A DNA stretch of 64,000 bases from Phycisphaerae bacterium (lineage in GTDB: Bacteria; Planctomycetota; Phycisphaerae; Phycisphaerales; SM1A02), in the NCBI GenBank assembly GCA_002716385.1, contig PBAX01000022.1:1-64000 (forward strand). The letters run 5' to 3'. The notes under the pieces are model-generated. The model did no database searches. It was given only the letters and a program-made list of their open reading frames with translations, and was not told the origin of the DNA. Positions 55,815-64,000 of the stretch are shown here, piece by piece. The first letter of the stretch is position 1. Each line of letters starts with the position of its first letter. Made by a program: the position numbers and the translations under genes.

Positions 55815-57139
55815 TCGTGTCTGAGTGCCTGAATGGGATCCTGACGGCTGGCGATGACGGCTGGATAGATTCCGAACACGACACCGGTAGTGGAAGCCAC
55901 GAGAAAGGAGACGATGATCGACCAGCCGGTGATCTGTGCCTCGAAGCTGATATTGACATCAATGAGACGCTGGATGGATCCAAGGCTCAGAATCCATGGA
56001 AGCACCTTGGAAACGGTAATCGACAGAGTGACACCAAGCAGAATTCCGATGATTCCGCCCACAGCCGACAACGTTCCAGTCTCCACAAGGAACTGGGAGA
56101 CGATGTGTCTTCGCGTAGCACCCATAGCTCTACGAATGCCAATTTCACGAGTGCGTTCGATGACTGAAGCAAGCATGATGTTCATGATGCCGATGCCGCC
56201 GACGAGCAGGCTGATGGCCGCGATCGCCGTCAGGAGGATATTCATGGCAAAGGTGGTCTTCTTCACGTTCTCAAGAAGTTCCCAGGGAACGATGATGGTG
56301 ACATCCTTATCCTCCGAATGGCCGATCTCCATCAGCCGTCGAACCCTGTCGGCCTCGGCGATGACATCGCCGGCATCCTGTGCAGTGATGTAGATCTCTG
56401 CCAGACGCACCTCTTCCCTTGCAAATGATCCTGTTGTTCTTCGGGAATAGACGTCTCCGAATTCCATCTTGGCCGTGGAAAGAGGAATATGGATGTCGAG
56501 ATTTAGATCACGCCCGATCAATGCTGCGCCGGCTCCGCCGGAGACCCCCACCTCCTCGAGCACCCCGATGACCGCGAATACCTGATCATCAATCCTGATC
56601 TTCTTGCCGATCGGATCTTGGAGTGGAAAGAACTGCTGCGAGATCCCGTTTCCAATGACCGCGACGCGACTGCGATTCTCGAGATCCTCGGATGCGAGAT
56701 AGCGGCCACCATGCTGCAGCTTGAGATTCAGCGTCTCCTGAAGTTCGGGAGTCGTCCCAAACGTCTGGCTTGTGGTCCGCCTTGAATCGAACGAGACTTC
56801 CGAACCCACTGTCTTTACCGGAACAATCTTCTCCACACCGGTCATGAAAGACTCGATTCTGGCCAGATCAACATCGGTCAAGCCGTACTTGATCGTAAGC
56901 GATCGTTGTTCCGTCGAACTGCTCGACTCGGGAGGTCTCTGGGAACGGATGATTATGTTCTTGGCCCCCAACGCCTGGATGTCTCGGATCGCGGCGTTCT
57001 TGTTACCCTCGCCAATGGCGACCATCAGGATCACGGCAGCCACGCCGAGAATGATCCCGAGACTGGTAAGGGTTGAACGAAGCATGTGCAATCGCAGGTT
57101 GTTCAACCCGAGCCGAAGTGTTTCAAGCAAAAAGTTCAC
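55811..57139 (-). CDS. MacB/FtsX-type ABC permease
   Basis: A 442-residue membrane protein of the MacB/LolC class: N-terminal helix (LRLHMLRSTLTSLGIILGVAAVILMVAIGEG), a large periplasmic MacB_PCD domain, then three C-terminal helices containing VIERTREIGIRRAMGATRRHIVSQFLVE (the cytoplasmic coupling motif) and ASRQDPIQALRHE at the end. No ABC ATPase gene is adjacent, so its partner must be elsewhere. The gene downstream encodes an exported STN-like protein. An export or envelope-stress mechanotransmission role is likely for the family. Confidence 0.9.
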   Translation of the reverse strand: MNFLLETLRLGLNNLRLHMLRSTLTSLGIILGVAAVILMVAIGEGNKNAAIRDIQALGAKNIIIRSQRPPESSSSTEQRSLTIKYGLTDVDLARIESFMTGVEKIVPVKTVGSEVSFDSRRTTSQTFGTTPELQETLNLKLQHGGRYLASEDLENRSRVAVIGNGISQQFFPLQDPIGKKIRIDDQVFAVIGVLEEVGVSGGAGAALIGRDLNLDIHIPLSTAKMEFGDVYSRRTTGSFAREEVRLAEIYITAQDAGDVIAEADRVRRLMEIGHSEDKDVTIIVPWELLENVKKTTFAMNILLTAIAAISLLVGGIGIMNIMLASVIERTREIGIRRAMGATRRHIVSQFLVETGTLSAVGGIIGILLGVTLSITVSKVLPWILSLGSIQRLIDVNISFEAQITGWSIIVSFLVASTTGVVFGIYPAVIASRQDPIQALRHE

Positions 57140-57205
57140 TGAGAATCACCGAATGTTCCAGACCATTTTAGGCTTCAGCCGGCCTCACCGGGTAGTCTGA
57201 TCCGC

Positions 57206-57541
57206 ATGAACTCTCCATGGAGCCATAACGACCCCATCAATCTCTCGGATGAGGTCGAGACAGATGAGGGATGGACCTTTCATGCAGTCCTTGATCGCGA
57301 TGAAGATTATTCACGGGCTGTGAGTTTTCGTCTGAGCTGGGCCGATTACAACCTCTGGTCCCCTGCCGGAGCAGACCGCCCGGCGGATGTCGCCAAGGCG
57401 GTTCTCCGGATATTCATGGAATCCATGGAGTTGGAAGCCATCCCGACCAAGCTGGATGCCGCCAGAATACGGCGGCTCGTACCCGATGCCGACGACAGGA
57501 TCCCAGCAGCCATTCGCACACCTCCGTCTAACTCATCCTGA
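57206..57541 (+). CDS. Small hypothetical protein upstream of histidine kinase
   Basis: A 111-residue soluble, acidic protein (DEVETDEGWTFHAVLDRDED, VSFRLSWADYNLWSPAGADRPADVAKAVL, KLDAARIRRLVPDADDRI). No domain is recognised; the middle part may form a helix-sheet fold found in other planctomycete small proteins. The kinase start lies 16 nt after its stop, suggesting co-transcription. Confidence 0.68.
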   Translation: MNSPWSHNDPINLSDEVETDEGWTFHAVLDRDEDYSRAVSFRLSWADYNLWSPAGADRPADVAKAVLRIFMESMELEAIPTKLDAARIRRLVPDADDRIPAAIRTPPSNSS

Positions 57542-57557
57542 GAACTATACTCCTGAC

Positions 57558-59204
57558 ATGACAGTTCCTCTGGGCAGAGGCTTTAGCCTGGCCAATAAAT
57601 GCCTCCTCCTCTTCGGCTGTGCGGTGAGCCTAATACTCATTCTGGCACTCGCTGTTCCATGGATCCAGACCTCCAATCTGGTCAGCGAATATCAGTTGGA
57701 AGTCGCTCAACAGGTTGCCGATGCTCTGGAAGACGACTCACTGGAAAGAGTGAGCTGGAGCATCAATCTTCGGGATCTTGATGACTCGAAACGAACTGCG
57801 AATTCAAGGGAAGCCGATGTCATCGCGGGCTATCTACCCTGGGACGCCATCAAGCGAAGTCTTGCTGGCGACGACCCGGACACCATAGAGCGAAAGTACG
57901 CCCAGAAATTCCAGGATGCCTTTGCTGGCCCGAAGCCACAGCCGTATTTCGCGGAGACCAGAGATGACGATATGGGTCCCGGCGCGATCTTCCTCTATGC
58001 GCAACCGCTCTCGATGTCGGTTCCAGAACATTCGTTGAATGATGGAGCGTCCGGTTCAAAGCGAGAAAACACGCCTGCCGGTCTGATCATCGTCCAGAGA
58101 AGCACCAGCTTCGGACAGACCCAACTCTGGAACTCACAGATCCGGATCCTGATAGCTGGACTGGTCGCCTTCATAATCTGCATGATTTTCATCAGATGGG
58201 TTCTCTCAAAACTCATCCTCAAACCTGTTGATCGACTGGATTCCGTCATCGGAAAAGTGACTCAGGGCGAGGTGGAAGCTCGATCGAACCTCACTACAGG
58301 TGATGAACTGCAATCGCTTTCACAAGGTCTTGACGAAATGCTGGATGAACTCATGGAATCCCAGGATCGTCTTCAGAGAATGAATGAGAATCTCGACCTG
58401 AAAGTGGCAGAACTGGCGGAGGCGAACATCGGACTGTGGGAATCCACCCGATTCAAGACCGAGTTTCTTGCGAACATCAGTCACGAGCTGCGGACGCCCT
58501 TGAATTCGATCATCGGTTTTACTGAACTGCTGCATGACAAGGCTGTCGAGGAAGAAGAACCCGATTCCAGACGCACCAGATATCTCTCAAACATCCTCAA
58601 CAGCGGCCGATCACTTCTGGACATGATCAATGAACTGCTCGACATGGCCAAGATCGAAGCTGGTCGGATGGAAGTGAATCTGGAGCCGACCAGCATCGGC
58701 GATCTCATCGAACTGCTGACCAGAGCAATGGCTCCACAGGCCGAATCAAAGAACATCACGCTCGCCACCTCGATTCCAAAGGACCTGCCGCTGATCGAGA
58801 CCGACCCCGGAAAGGTCCAGCAGATCATCTACAACCTGCTTTCCAATGCCGTGAAGTTCAGTCCATCAGATTCGACCGTCGGCATTCGAATCGAAAGCAG
58901 ACCCACTGTGCGTGGAGATCAGCATGGCAAGATAGTCATTGCGGTTTCAGATCAGGGCCCGGGAATACCTGTCGACATGCATGATGTCATCTTCGAGAAG
59001 TTTCGACAGATCGATGCCAGCCATACCCGAACTCACATGGGTACGGGACTGGGACTGGCCATATGCCGGGAACTGGTCGACATGCTCCAGGGTGAAATCT
59101 GGCTGGAGTCTGCGGATGGAGCGGGCGCAACCTTCTTCCTGTCGCTGAATCCGAAATTCCAGAAGCAGGCTCCCCAATCATTGATGGGAAAATCCTCCGA
59201 CTGA
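57558..59204 (+). CDS. Sensor histidine kinase
   Basis: A 548-residue membrane kinase: N-terminal helix (CLLLFGCAVSLILILALAVPW), an extracytoplasmic sensor of about 170 residues, a second helix (ILIAGLVAFIICMIFIRWVLS), HAMP (LILKPVDRLDSVIGKVTQGE), coiled coil, HisKA with phospho-His309 (FLANISHELRTPLNSIIGF) and HATPase_c with the N box (NLLSNAVKFS), G1 (DQGPGIP) and G2 (GTGLGLAI). No partner receiver is next to it. ATG 57558 is used; upstream in-frame sequence overlaps the previous gene. Confidence 0.93.
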   Translation: MTVPLGRGFSLANKCLLLFGCAVSLILILALAVPWIQTSNLVSEYQLEVAQQVADALEDDSLERVSWSINLRDLDDSKRTANSREADVIAGYLPWDAIKRSLAGDDPDTIERKYAQKFQDAFAGPKPQPYFAETRDDDMGPGAIFLYAQPLSMSVPEHSLNDGASGSKRENTPAGLIIVQRSTSFGQTQLWNSQIRILIAGLVAFIICMIFIRWVLSKLILKPVDRLDSVIGKVTQGEVEARSNLTTGDELQSLSQGLDEMLDELMESQDRLQRMNENLDLKVAELAEANIGLWESTRFKTEFLANISHELRTPLNSIIGFTELLHDKAVEEEEPDSRRTRYLSNILNSGRSLLDMINELLDMAKIEAGRMEVNLEPTSIGDLIELLTRAMAPQAESKNITLATSIPKDLPLIETDPGKVQQIIYNLLSNAVKFSPSDSTVGIRIESRPTVRGDQHGKIVIAVSDQGPGIPVDMHDVIFEKFRQIDASHTRTHMGTGLGLAICRELVDMLQGEIWLESADGAGATFFLSLNPKFQKQAPQSLMGKSSD

Positions 59205-59555
59205 TCAGGCTTCACGACCCGGCTTTTTCCAATCCCAGTCCTTGCTCTTGTGCAGAACCCCTGCAGACTGCTTCACGCAGCGTCTGCAGACACGCGCCTC
59301 GCGGATGGACGACTGCCACCACGGACCGTCATTTGATTCGAGACACATCGAACAGGTCCATTCGGGATCCGATGGAATCTCTTGTTTCTCGACAACAAGC
59401 GAGTCCCAGGCGACTTCAAGACACTCGGCGCACAGCACACTCCCATGATGCCCTTCAATAGATGGGATATCCATCTCCCAGGTAGGACGCTCGCAGAAAT
59501 CGCACAGGATGTCCTGAGGCTGGATGTTGTCTGGATCACTTCCTTGACGATGCAT
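59205..59555 (-). CDS. Small protein with four CxxC knuckles
   Basis: A 116-residue protein carrying CDFC, CAEC, CSMC and CRRC pairs, spaced so that two zinc-ribbon-like or one larger Zn-binding fold could form. Trp-rich segments (WEMD, PWWQSS, DWDWKKPG) lie between or after them. No enzyme signature is present. It directly follows trmB on the same strand (3 nt gap), so a role in RNA or protein binding is conceivable. It is not a family I recognise. Confidence 0.75.
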   Translation of the reverse strand: MHRQGSDPDNIQPQDILCDFCERPTWEMDIPSIEGHHGSVLCAECLEVAWDSLVVEKQEIPSDPEWTCSMCLESNDGPWWQSSIREARVCRRCVKQSAGVLHKSKDWDWKKPGREA

Positions 59556-59558
59556 GAT

Positions 59559-60212
59559 TCACTTCTTCACCAGAGTCATCGCATGGAAGGAACGTCCTTC
59601 GATCCGATATTTTCGTTCGAAGTTCGTTCCGACGACCTCGTTCTCGCCAGCCGATTCCGGGGGTTCGAAGGGACGGACGTCGAATAGATCCGAGGATTCC
59701 TCGACATGCTCCTGATACCAACTCCACAGATCATCGTGATCGGTCACCAGATGGATCAGACCGCCCGGAAGCAGGATCCTATGAAAATGCTGCATGGTCT
59801 TAGTCTGAACGACACGCCGCTTGTGATGACGAGCCTTTGGCCAGGGATCCAGAAAGTAGAGATGAAGTGTCGCAACCAGTGAATCGGCGCACCAGTAGGT
59901 GACGAACTCGCTTCCGTCACCATGAACCATTCTGGCATTGTCCAACTGGTGACGTCGCATGCGATCCGCCGCGTATCGGAAGAACGGTTTCGCCCATTCG
60001 ATTCCGATGAAATTTGCCTCCGGGCGTCGAACCCCCTCCTGCACAAGAAAGGTGCCCTTGCCGCTGCCGAGCTCCAGTTCGAATGGGCGTTCAGGATGCT
60101 TGAACAGAACGCGAGGATCTACCTCGTGCGATTCCCCATGAACGATCTCGCTCATCTCGAATCCCCAGCCGCGAATATCCTCGGGCTTCTTTCTTGCCAG
60201 ACCATGGCTCAT
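59559..60212 (-). CDS. trmB: tRNA (guanine-N7-)-methyltransferase
   Basis: A 217-residue SAM-dependent enzyme making m7G46 in tRNA. Features include the SAM loop LELGSGKGTFL, FIGIEWAKPFFRYAADRMRRH, the catalytic/RNA region LHLYFLDPWPKARHHKRRVVQ, GGLIHLVTDHDDLWSW and TNFERKYRIEGRSFHAM near the C-terminus. ATG 60212 overlaps the stop of the upstream hydrolase gene by 4 nt. Confidence 0.94.
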   Translation of the reverse strand: MSHGLARKKPEDIRGWGFEMSEIVHGESHEVDPRVLFKHPERPFELELGSGKGTFLVQEGVRRPEANFIGIEWAKPFFRYAADRMRRHQLDNARMVHGDGSEFVTYWCADSLVATLHLYFLDPWPKARHHKRRVVQTKTMQHFHRILLPGGLIHLVTDHDDLWSWYQEHVEESSDLFDVRPFEPPESAGENEVVGTNFERKYRIEGRSFHAMTLVKK

Positions 60213-62023
60213 GGCAACACCTCGGTCTTCGCCTTAACCGCCGGACCAACGATCTCGAAGATCCAGTCGGCGACCGCGATCAAGGCGCTGGGATCGACTG
60301 TTGCCCGTATCCGTTCCGATGATCTTGTGTTTTCAGCATCGGAAGGCTGCAGACGATGATTCAATCCGGACAATTCGATCAATGTCGCCTCTCCACCGGT
60401 TCGCTGTACCGCCCACTCGATGTTCGGGAGTGAGACGGCGGGCGGCGTAACGAGATCGAAGCTGCCGGTGACCGCCAGTACTGGACAACGAAGCCGAGGA
60501 AGAATCATCCTCGGATCCAACCTGAGCAGTGTCCTGTAGGGAGTGGAGCCGAATGACATGAACGCTGATTCGATCTCATTGTCGCTTATCTGTGCGGCCT
60601 GACCCGTGGCCAGCATAGATCGAGCTGTCAGATATCGGCCTATGACTTCCCTGATCTCGGCATCGCTCGCCTCGGAATCGCTTGCGACATCGATAAGTAT
60701 CCCATGCCTCTTGGCAAGTTCCTGAATACGATCCGAATCGAAAGGAAGCCCTTCGAGCATTTGCCTCATTCGATGCTTGGCCATATCCCTCTCGGGCAAT
60801 CCGGGTGTGGCCAGTAGAACGACGTAGGCCACGTCTCTGGGCATTCCCGAGGCGACCATCATGGCGGCTATGCCACCCTGATCCCAGCCGACGAGACCTC
60901 TTTGTGATGGATCCACGCCCTCCTGCTCACCAAGCCATTCCAACAGGTAGCGGACGTCCATGACCTTGTCCTTGATTCCCAGACCACCTGGTCGACTGCC
61001 CGCCGACATGCCTGATTCACCCACACCGCGATCGTCAAATCGAAGCGATGCGATGCCTCGACGGGCCAGAGCATCTGCCCATACCGCTTGATATCGATGT
61101 CCATCGCTGAGATCGTCACGGTCGATGCCGAGGCCACTGGAGATCAGCACCACGGCAGGAACAGCTCGATCTGAATCGGGTCTGACCAGAGTCGCTCCCA
61201 GCTTGTGTCCGATCGGATGCTCGATGACAAGCTGTGTCTGCGAATAGGAGAAGGGAGGCACCGGCATCTGTGGGCGAAGAACGCCAACACTCTTGTTTCC
61301 CGGCTGCCATCTGAATAAAACCGGGACCGTGGTTCCCTCCTCGGTCCAGGCGGCCATTACCTGATCGCTGGCATCCGCACCAACCAGTGGTCCCGCCGAA
61401 ATCAACTGCAGTTGAACCTCCGATTCGGAAGGGATCCCGAGACTCAAGCCTGACTCGGACGCCATTACTTTCGCCGGATATCCACTGATTCCTCGATCCG
61501 GCAAGTCAACATCGGCTCGCCAGCCATCTGCGTCCTTCAGGAGATGAAGGCGTACATGCTCGAAGTCACGACCTGGAAGGATGACGCTTCCGCTCAGGAC
61601 TCTCGAGCCGGAGACGCCTCGTGCGGGAAATGATCTCTGTAATCGGAATCGTCCAGACTTCCTGCCGTTGATGAGTACGGTCCCACTGAAGTCCCTCTCT
61701 TCCACATCCAGTTCACCGCGCCAGATCTGTATCACGTCATCGATAATTGGATTCAAGGTGATCCGTTCGCCGTCAACTGCCGCATCGAGGATGGGCTGGT
61801 GATGCCTCTTCTCACCGAGCTGGGTGATCCTGATTACCCAGTCGTCACCGCTTTCATTGGCCACCAGAACGGTTTCGATCCTATCGCCGTCGTCCATCTG
61901 GACGAAGCCATGCCAACGACCTTCAAATCCCGCAGGATCGTCGCTTCCTGCAGATGCAATGGAGACGCACAGCATCGCGAGGAATACGCACACGAGAATC
62001 GGCTTGATCAGTGAGGTTCTCAT
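60209..62023 (-). CDS. Exported alpha/beta hydrolase with Asp at nucleophile position
   Basis: A 604-residue protein with a signal peptide (PILVCVFLAMLCVSIASA). Residues about 30-260 form an extra beta-rich N-terminal region. The C-terminal half is an alpha/beta hydrolase: PAVVLISSGLGIDRDD, SLRFDDRGVGESG, GLVGWDQGGIAAMM and the acid/His positions in VTGSFDLVTPP and LSGLNHRLQ. The elbow normally reads G-x-S-x-G; here Asp381 occupies the Ser place, as in haloalkane dehalogenases and epoxide hydrolases. Either the mechanism differs or catalysis is lost. It overlaps trmB by 4 nt. Confidence 0.88.
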   Translation of the reverse strand: MRTSLIKPILVCVFLAMLCVSIASAGSDDPAGFEGRWHGFVQMDDGDRIETVLVANESGDDWVIRITQLGEKRHHQPILDAAVDGERITLNPIIDDVIQIWRGELDVEERDFSGTVLINGRKSGRFRLQRSFPARGVSGSRVLSGSVILPGRDFEHVRLHLLKDADGWRADVDLPDRGISGYPAKVMASESGLSLGIPSESEVQLQLISAGPLVGADASDQVMAAWTEEGTTVPVLFRWQPGNKSVGVLRPQMPVPPFSYSQTQLVIEHPIGHKLGATLVRPDSDRAVPAVVLISSGLGIDRDDLSDGHRYQAVWADALARRGIASLRFDDRGVGESGMSAGSRPGGLGIKDKVMDVRYLLEWLGEQEGVDPSQRGLVGWDQGGIAAMMVASGMPRDVAYVVLLATPGLPERDMAKHRMRQMLEGLPFDSDRIQELAKRHGILIDVASDSEASDAEIREVIGRYLTARSMLATGQAAQISDNEIESAFMSFGSTPYRTLLRLDPRMILPRLRCPVLAVTGSFDLVTPPAVSLPNIEWAVQRTGGEATLIELSGLNHRLQPSDAENTRSSERIRATVDPSALIAVADWIFEIVGPAVKAKTEVLP

Positions 62024-62053
62024 GCTCGAATTGTAGGCGAACAGATCCCGAAA

Positions 62054-62485
62054 TCAGCCCTTGGCGGGCTCGTCGCCATGCCCCTCTGAACGCGGCCTCT
62101 GGAAGTCTATGTCCGTTGAATCGCCCCAGAGGTTCTCCAGGTCGTAGTAGCGACGCCTTCCCGGCTCGAAAAGGTGGACGACAAGATCGACGAAATCGAC
62201 CACGATCCATGTATCAAGGGAATCCCCCGTCACACGAAATCGTTGATAGCCCGCCTCCTCGGCCAACTCCTCCATGTCCTCGGCCACCGAACGCATCTGA
62301 CGGTCACTGGTGCCCGAAGCCACGAGGATGAAATCGCAGATCTGACTCAGTCCACGTACATCGAGCAGACGGACATCCTCGCAGTGGAGATCCACCGCCA
62401 GCCGGGCCGCCTGCCGGGCGAACTCGATGGACGAGTTCCCGTTAGCGGCCTCGCTACCAGCCGAGCCTGCCTGAACTGGATCCAT
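62054..62485 (-). CDS. rsfS: Ribosome silencing factor
   Basis: A 143-residue RsfS/YbeB/iojap protein, which binds ribosomal protein uL14 and blocks subunit joining under starvation. The family pattern is present: ARLAVDLHCEDVRLLDVRGLSQICDFILVASGTSDRQMRSVAEDMEEL...DSLDTWIVVDFVDLVVHLFEPGRRRYYDLENLWGD. A short charged tail (RPRSEGHGDEPAKG) extends beyond the core. It starts 3 nt after the pyrophosphatase gene stop. Confidence 0.93.
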   Translation of the reverse strand: MDPVQAGSAGSEAANGNSSIEFARQAARLAVDLHCEDVRLLDVRGLSQICDFILVASGTSDRQMRSVAEDMEELAEEAGYQRFRVTGDSLDTWIVVDFVDLVVHLFEPGRRRYYDLENLWGDSTDIDFQRPRSEGHGDEPAKG

Positions 62486-62488
62486 GGA

Positions 62489-64000
62489 TCAGCCGAGCCC
62501 CAGTGCTGCCTGAACAGTCGGTCCGAAGTAGACCACCAGACCAGCGAACACGACTGAAACAACCGCGATGAGCTTGATCAGGATGTTCAACGAAGGGCCG
62601 GACGTGTCCTTGAAGGGATCGCCGACCGTATCACCGGTGACGGATGCCTTGTGGGAATCCGAACCCTTGCCGCCATGGTGTCCTGCTTCGATGTACTTCT
62701 TGGCATTGTCCCAGGCACCACCCGCATTGGCCATGTAGATGGCCAGCGCGAAGCCACTGGTCAAACCGCCGACAAGCAATCCCATGACGCCACCGACACC
62801 GAGGATGAGACCCACGATGATCGGGGTGACGATCGCCAGGATCGATGGAATGACCATCTCACGCTGTGCACCGGCCGTCGAGATCGAAACGCATTCCTGA
62901 TAATCGGGATAGGACACGCCATTGACTTCGACGCTGGTGGGCCACTTCATCGGATCGGCGACATCCGCGTCGTTCATGCCGTCTGACTTGAACTTGTCAC
63001 GCATGATCCCGAACTGTCGTCGACATTCGTTCATCATGCGATAGGCTGCTCGGCCCACGGCGTTCATGGTCATCGCACAGAAGACGAATGCCAGCATGAC
63101 GCCCAGGAAGAGACCACCGAGAACCCTCGGGTTCATGATCGAGATGTCGTAGAAGGCGGCCAACTGCTTCAATGTCGTGAGATCGGCAGGCACCATGTCG
63201 AATGTGAAGGTCTTGCCTTCGACAGTGGCTTCGAGATCATAGGTGCCACCAAGACTGTCCCAGTCGCCGGTCGCCTTGATGTCGGAACCGATCGGGCAGA
63301 CGTTGCCGACACCGGTGACGACTGAGCGGGATGCGAGCATCAATGCGCCACCTGCCGTCAGGTTCCCATTGACCTCGCCGACTACACGGAACTCGCCCTG
63401 CCCCATGTTCCGCAGATGGAACTCGACGGTCTCGCCGTCTGCAGGACGATTGTTCTTGAATGTCATGACCGAACTGGCGTCGTAGTCGGTACCGCCGACT
63501 TCCGCGATCGGAGTCGCCCACTGGGGAACGGAATGCTTCTTAACGAGCGCCACATTCACGACGATCGCATAGGCGGCGAGCAGGGCCATGGCTGTCAGGG
63601 CCGCGGAACCGATGGCGAAGCCCTTGCCAGTAGCCGCAGTCGTGTTGCCCAAGGAGTCCAGCATGTCGGTTCGTTCACGAACGAACGGTGGCTGGCCGGT
63701 CATTTCAGCATTGCCACCGGCGTTGTCGGCAATCGGACCATATGCGTCCGTAGCCAGCGTGATACCCAGTGTGCTGAGCATGCCGACCGCAGCAATACCC
63801 ACACCGTAGAGACCGAGCAGGAAGTTCTCGTTGCCACCACTGAACCCGAAGGCCAGAAGGATGGCGGCAACGATGACGACCAGTGGCGCCCATGTGGACT
63901 TCATGCCTTCAGCGATGCCGGCGATGATGACCGTGGCGTGCCCGGTCTGGGTCTGCTCGGCAATCCGCTGGGTCGGGGCATGTTCATACGAGGTGTAGTA
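62489..64000 (-). CDS. hppA: Membrane pyrophosphatase, K+-dependent type, N-terminus cut by window edge
   Basis: The C-terminal 500 or so residues of an ion-pumping membrane pyrophosphatase that uses PPi to export Na+ or H+. The frame runs to base 64000 without a start. Visible are [57 protein letters not shown] and the final [18 protein letters not shown]. Ala in [10 protein letters not shown] (rather than Lys) marks the K+-dependent group. This group contains Na+ and H+ pumps; Na+ transport is likely but not proven. It would be upstream of rsfS in the same operon. Confidence 0.94.
   Translation of the reverse strand, partial: YYTSYEHAPTQRIAEQTQTGHATVIIAGIAEGMKSTWAPLVVIVAAILLAFGFSGGNENFLLGLYGVGIAAVGMLSTLGITLATDAYGPIADNAGGNAEMTGQPPFVRERTDMLDSLGNTTAATGKGFAIGSAALTAMALLAAYAIVVNVALVKKHSVPQWATPIAEVGGTDYDASSVMTFKNNRPADGETVEFHLRNMGQGEFRVVGEVNGNLTAGGALMLASRSVVTGVGNVCPIGSDIKATGDWDSLGGTYDLEATVEGKTFTFDMVPADLTTLKQLAAFYDISIMNPRVLGGLFLGVMLAFVFCAMTMNAVGRAAYRMMNECRRQFGIMRDKFKSDGMNDADVADPMKWPTSVEVNGVSYPDYQECVSISTAGAQREMVIPSILAIVTPIIVGLILGVGGVMGLLVGGLTSGFALAIYMANAGGAWDNAKKYIEAGHHGGKGSDSHKASVTGDTVGDPFKDTSGPSLNILIKLIAVVSVVFAGLVVYFGPTVQAALGLG

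Overview
The window looks like a chromosome segment of a Phycisphaera-like planctomycete (class Phycisphaerae). This is inferred from several traits seen together: secreted proteins ending in dockerin-like calcium-loop tails and a Cys-rich 'GACC' module, several prepilin-type proteins, ECF sigma/anti-sigma pairs, a K+-dependent membrane pyrophosphatase, and very compact gene packing. Many neighbouring genes overlap by ATGA, GTGA or TGATG, and several converging genes end within a few bases of each other. I see no tRNA, rRNA, CRISPR array, transposase or phage gene.

Positions 1-15693 form an alpha-glucan region. A leftward operon encodes a CUT1 sugar ABC importer whose substrate-binding protein is fused to the first permease. 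Back to back with it, only 31 bp away, runs a rightward operon: an exported GH13 amylase, 4-alpha-glucanotransferase (MalQ) and alpha-glucan phosphorylase (GlgP). Next come a secreted dockerin-tailed protein, a secreted branching-enzyme-like GH13 with a dockerin-like tail, and a pseudopilin overlapping it by 4 nt. Together they suggest starch or glycogen breakdown outside the cytoplasm, import of maltodextrins, and conversion to glucose-1-phosphate. A truncated repeat-rich secreted protein lies at the left edge.

Positions 15699-33230 are mixed: lysine 6-aminotransferase, an envelope coiled-coil protein with a BRCT-like end, an acyltransferase/response-regulator cassette, an SseB-like protein, an isolated OppC/OppD pair, an ECF sigma - anti-sigma - exported-protein triad, a Ca2+ exchanger, DnaB, an HU-type protein, TrkA/TrkH potassium uptake, and an isolated NuoI.

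Positions 33339-39547 hold an incomplete ATP synthase operon (two AtpI/AtpZ-like proteins, then a, c, b, delta, alpha). A periplasmic SIMPL protein sits between atpH and atpA, and a lipoprotein-like gene occupies the place where gamma, beta and epsilon would be expected.

Positions 39647-64000 carry a CysQ-type phosphatase with an SLC13 transporter, an EEP-family protein, a second pseudopilin, a second ECF/anti-sigma pair, an ABC-F ATPase, a HIT hydrolase, a probable 6S RNA (48660-48905, minus strand), an MFS-like transporter, ribosomal protein S1, uncharacterised secreted proteins, a lone MacB-type permease, a sensor histidine kinase, TrmB, an alpha/beta hydrolase with Asp at the usual Ser nucleophile position, RsfS, and a membrane pyrophosphatase running off the right edge.
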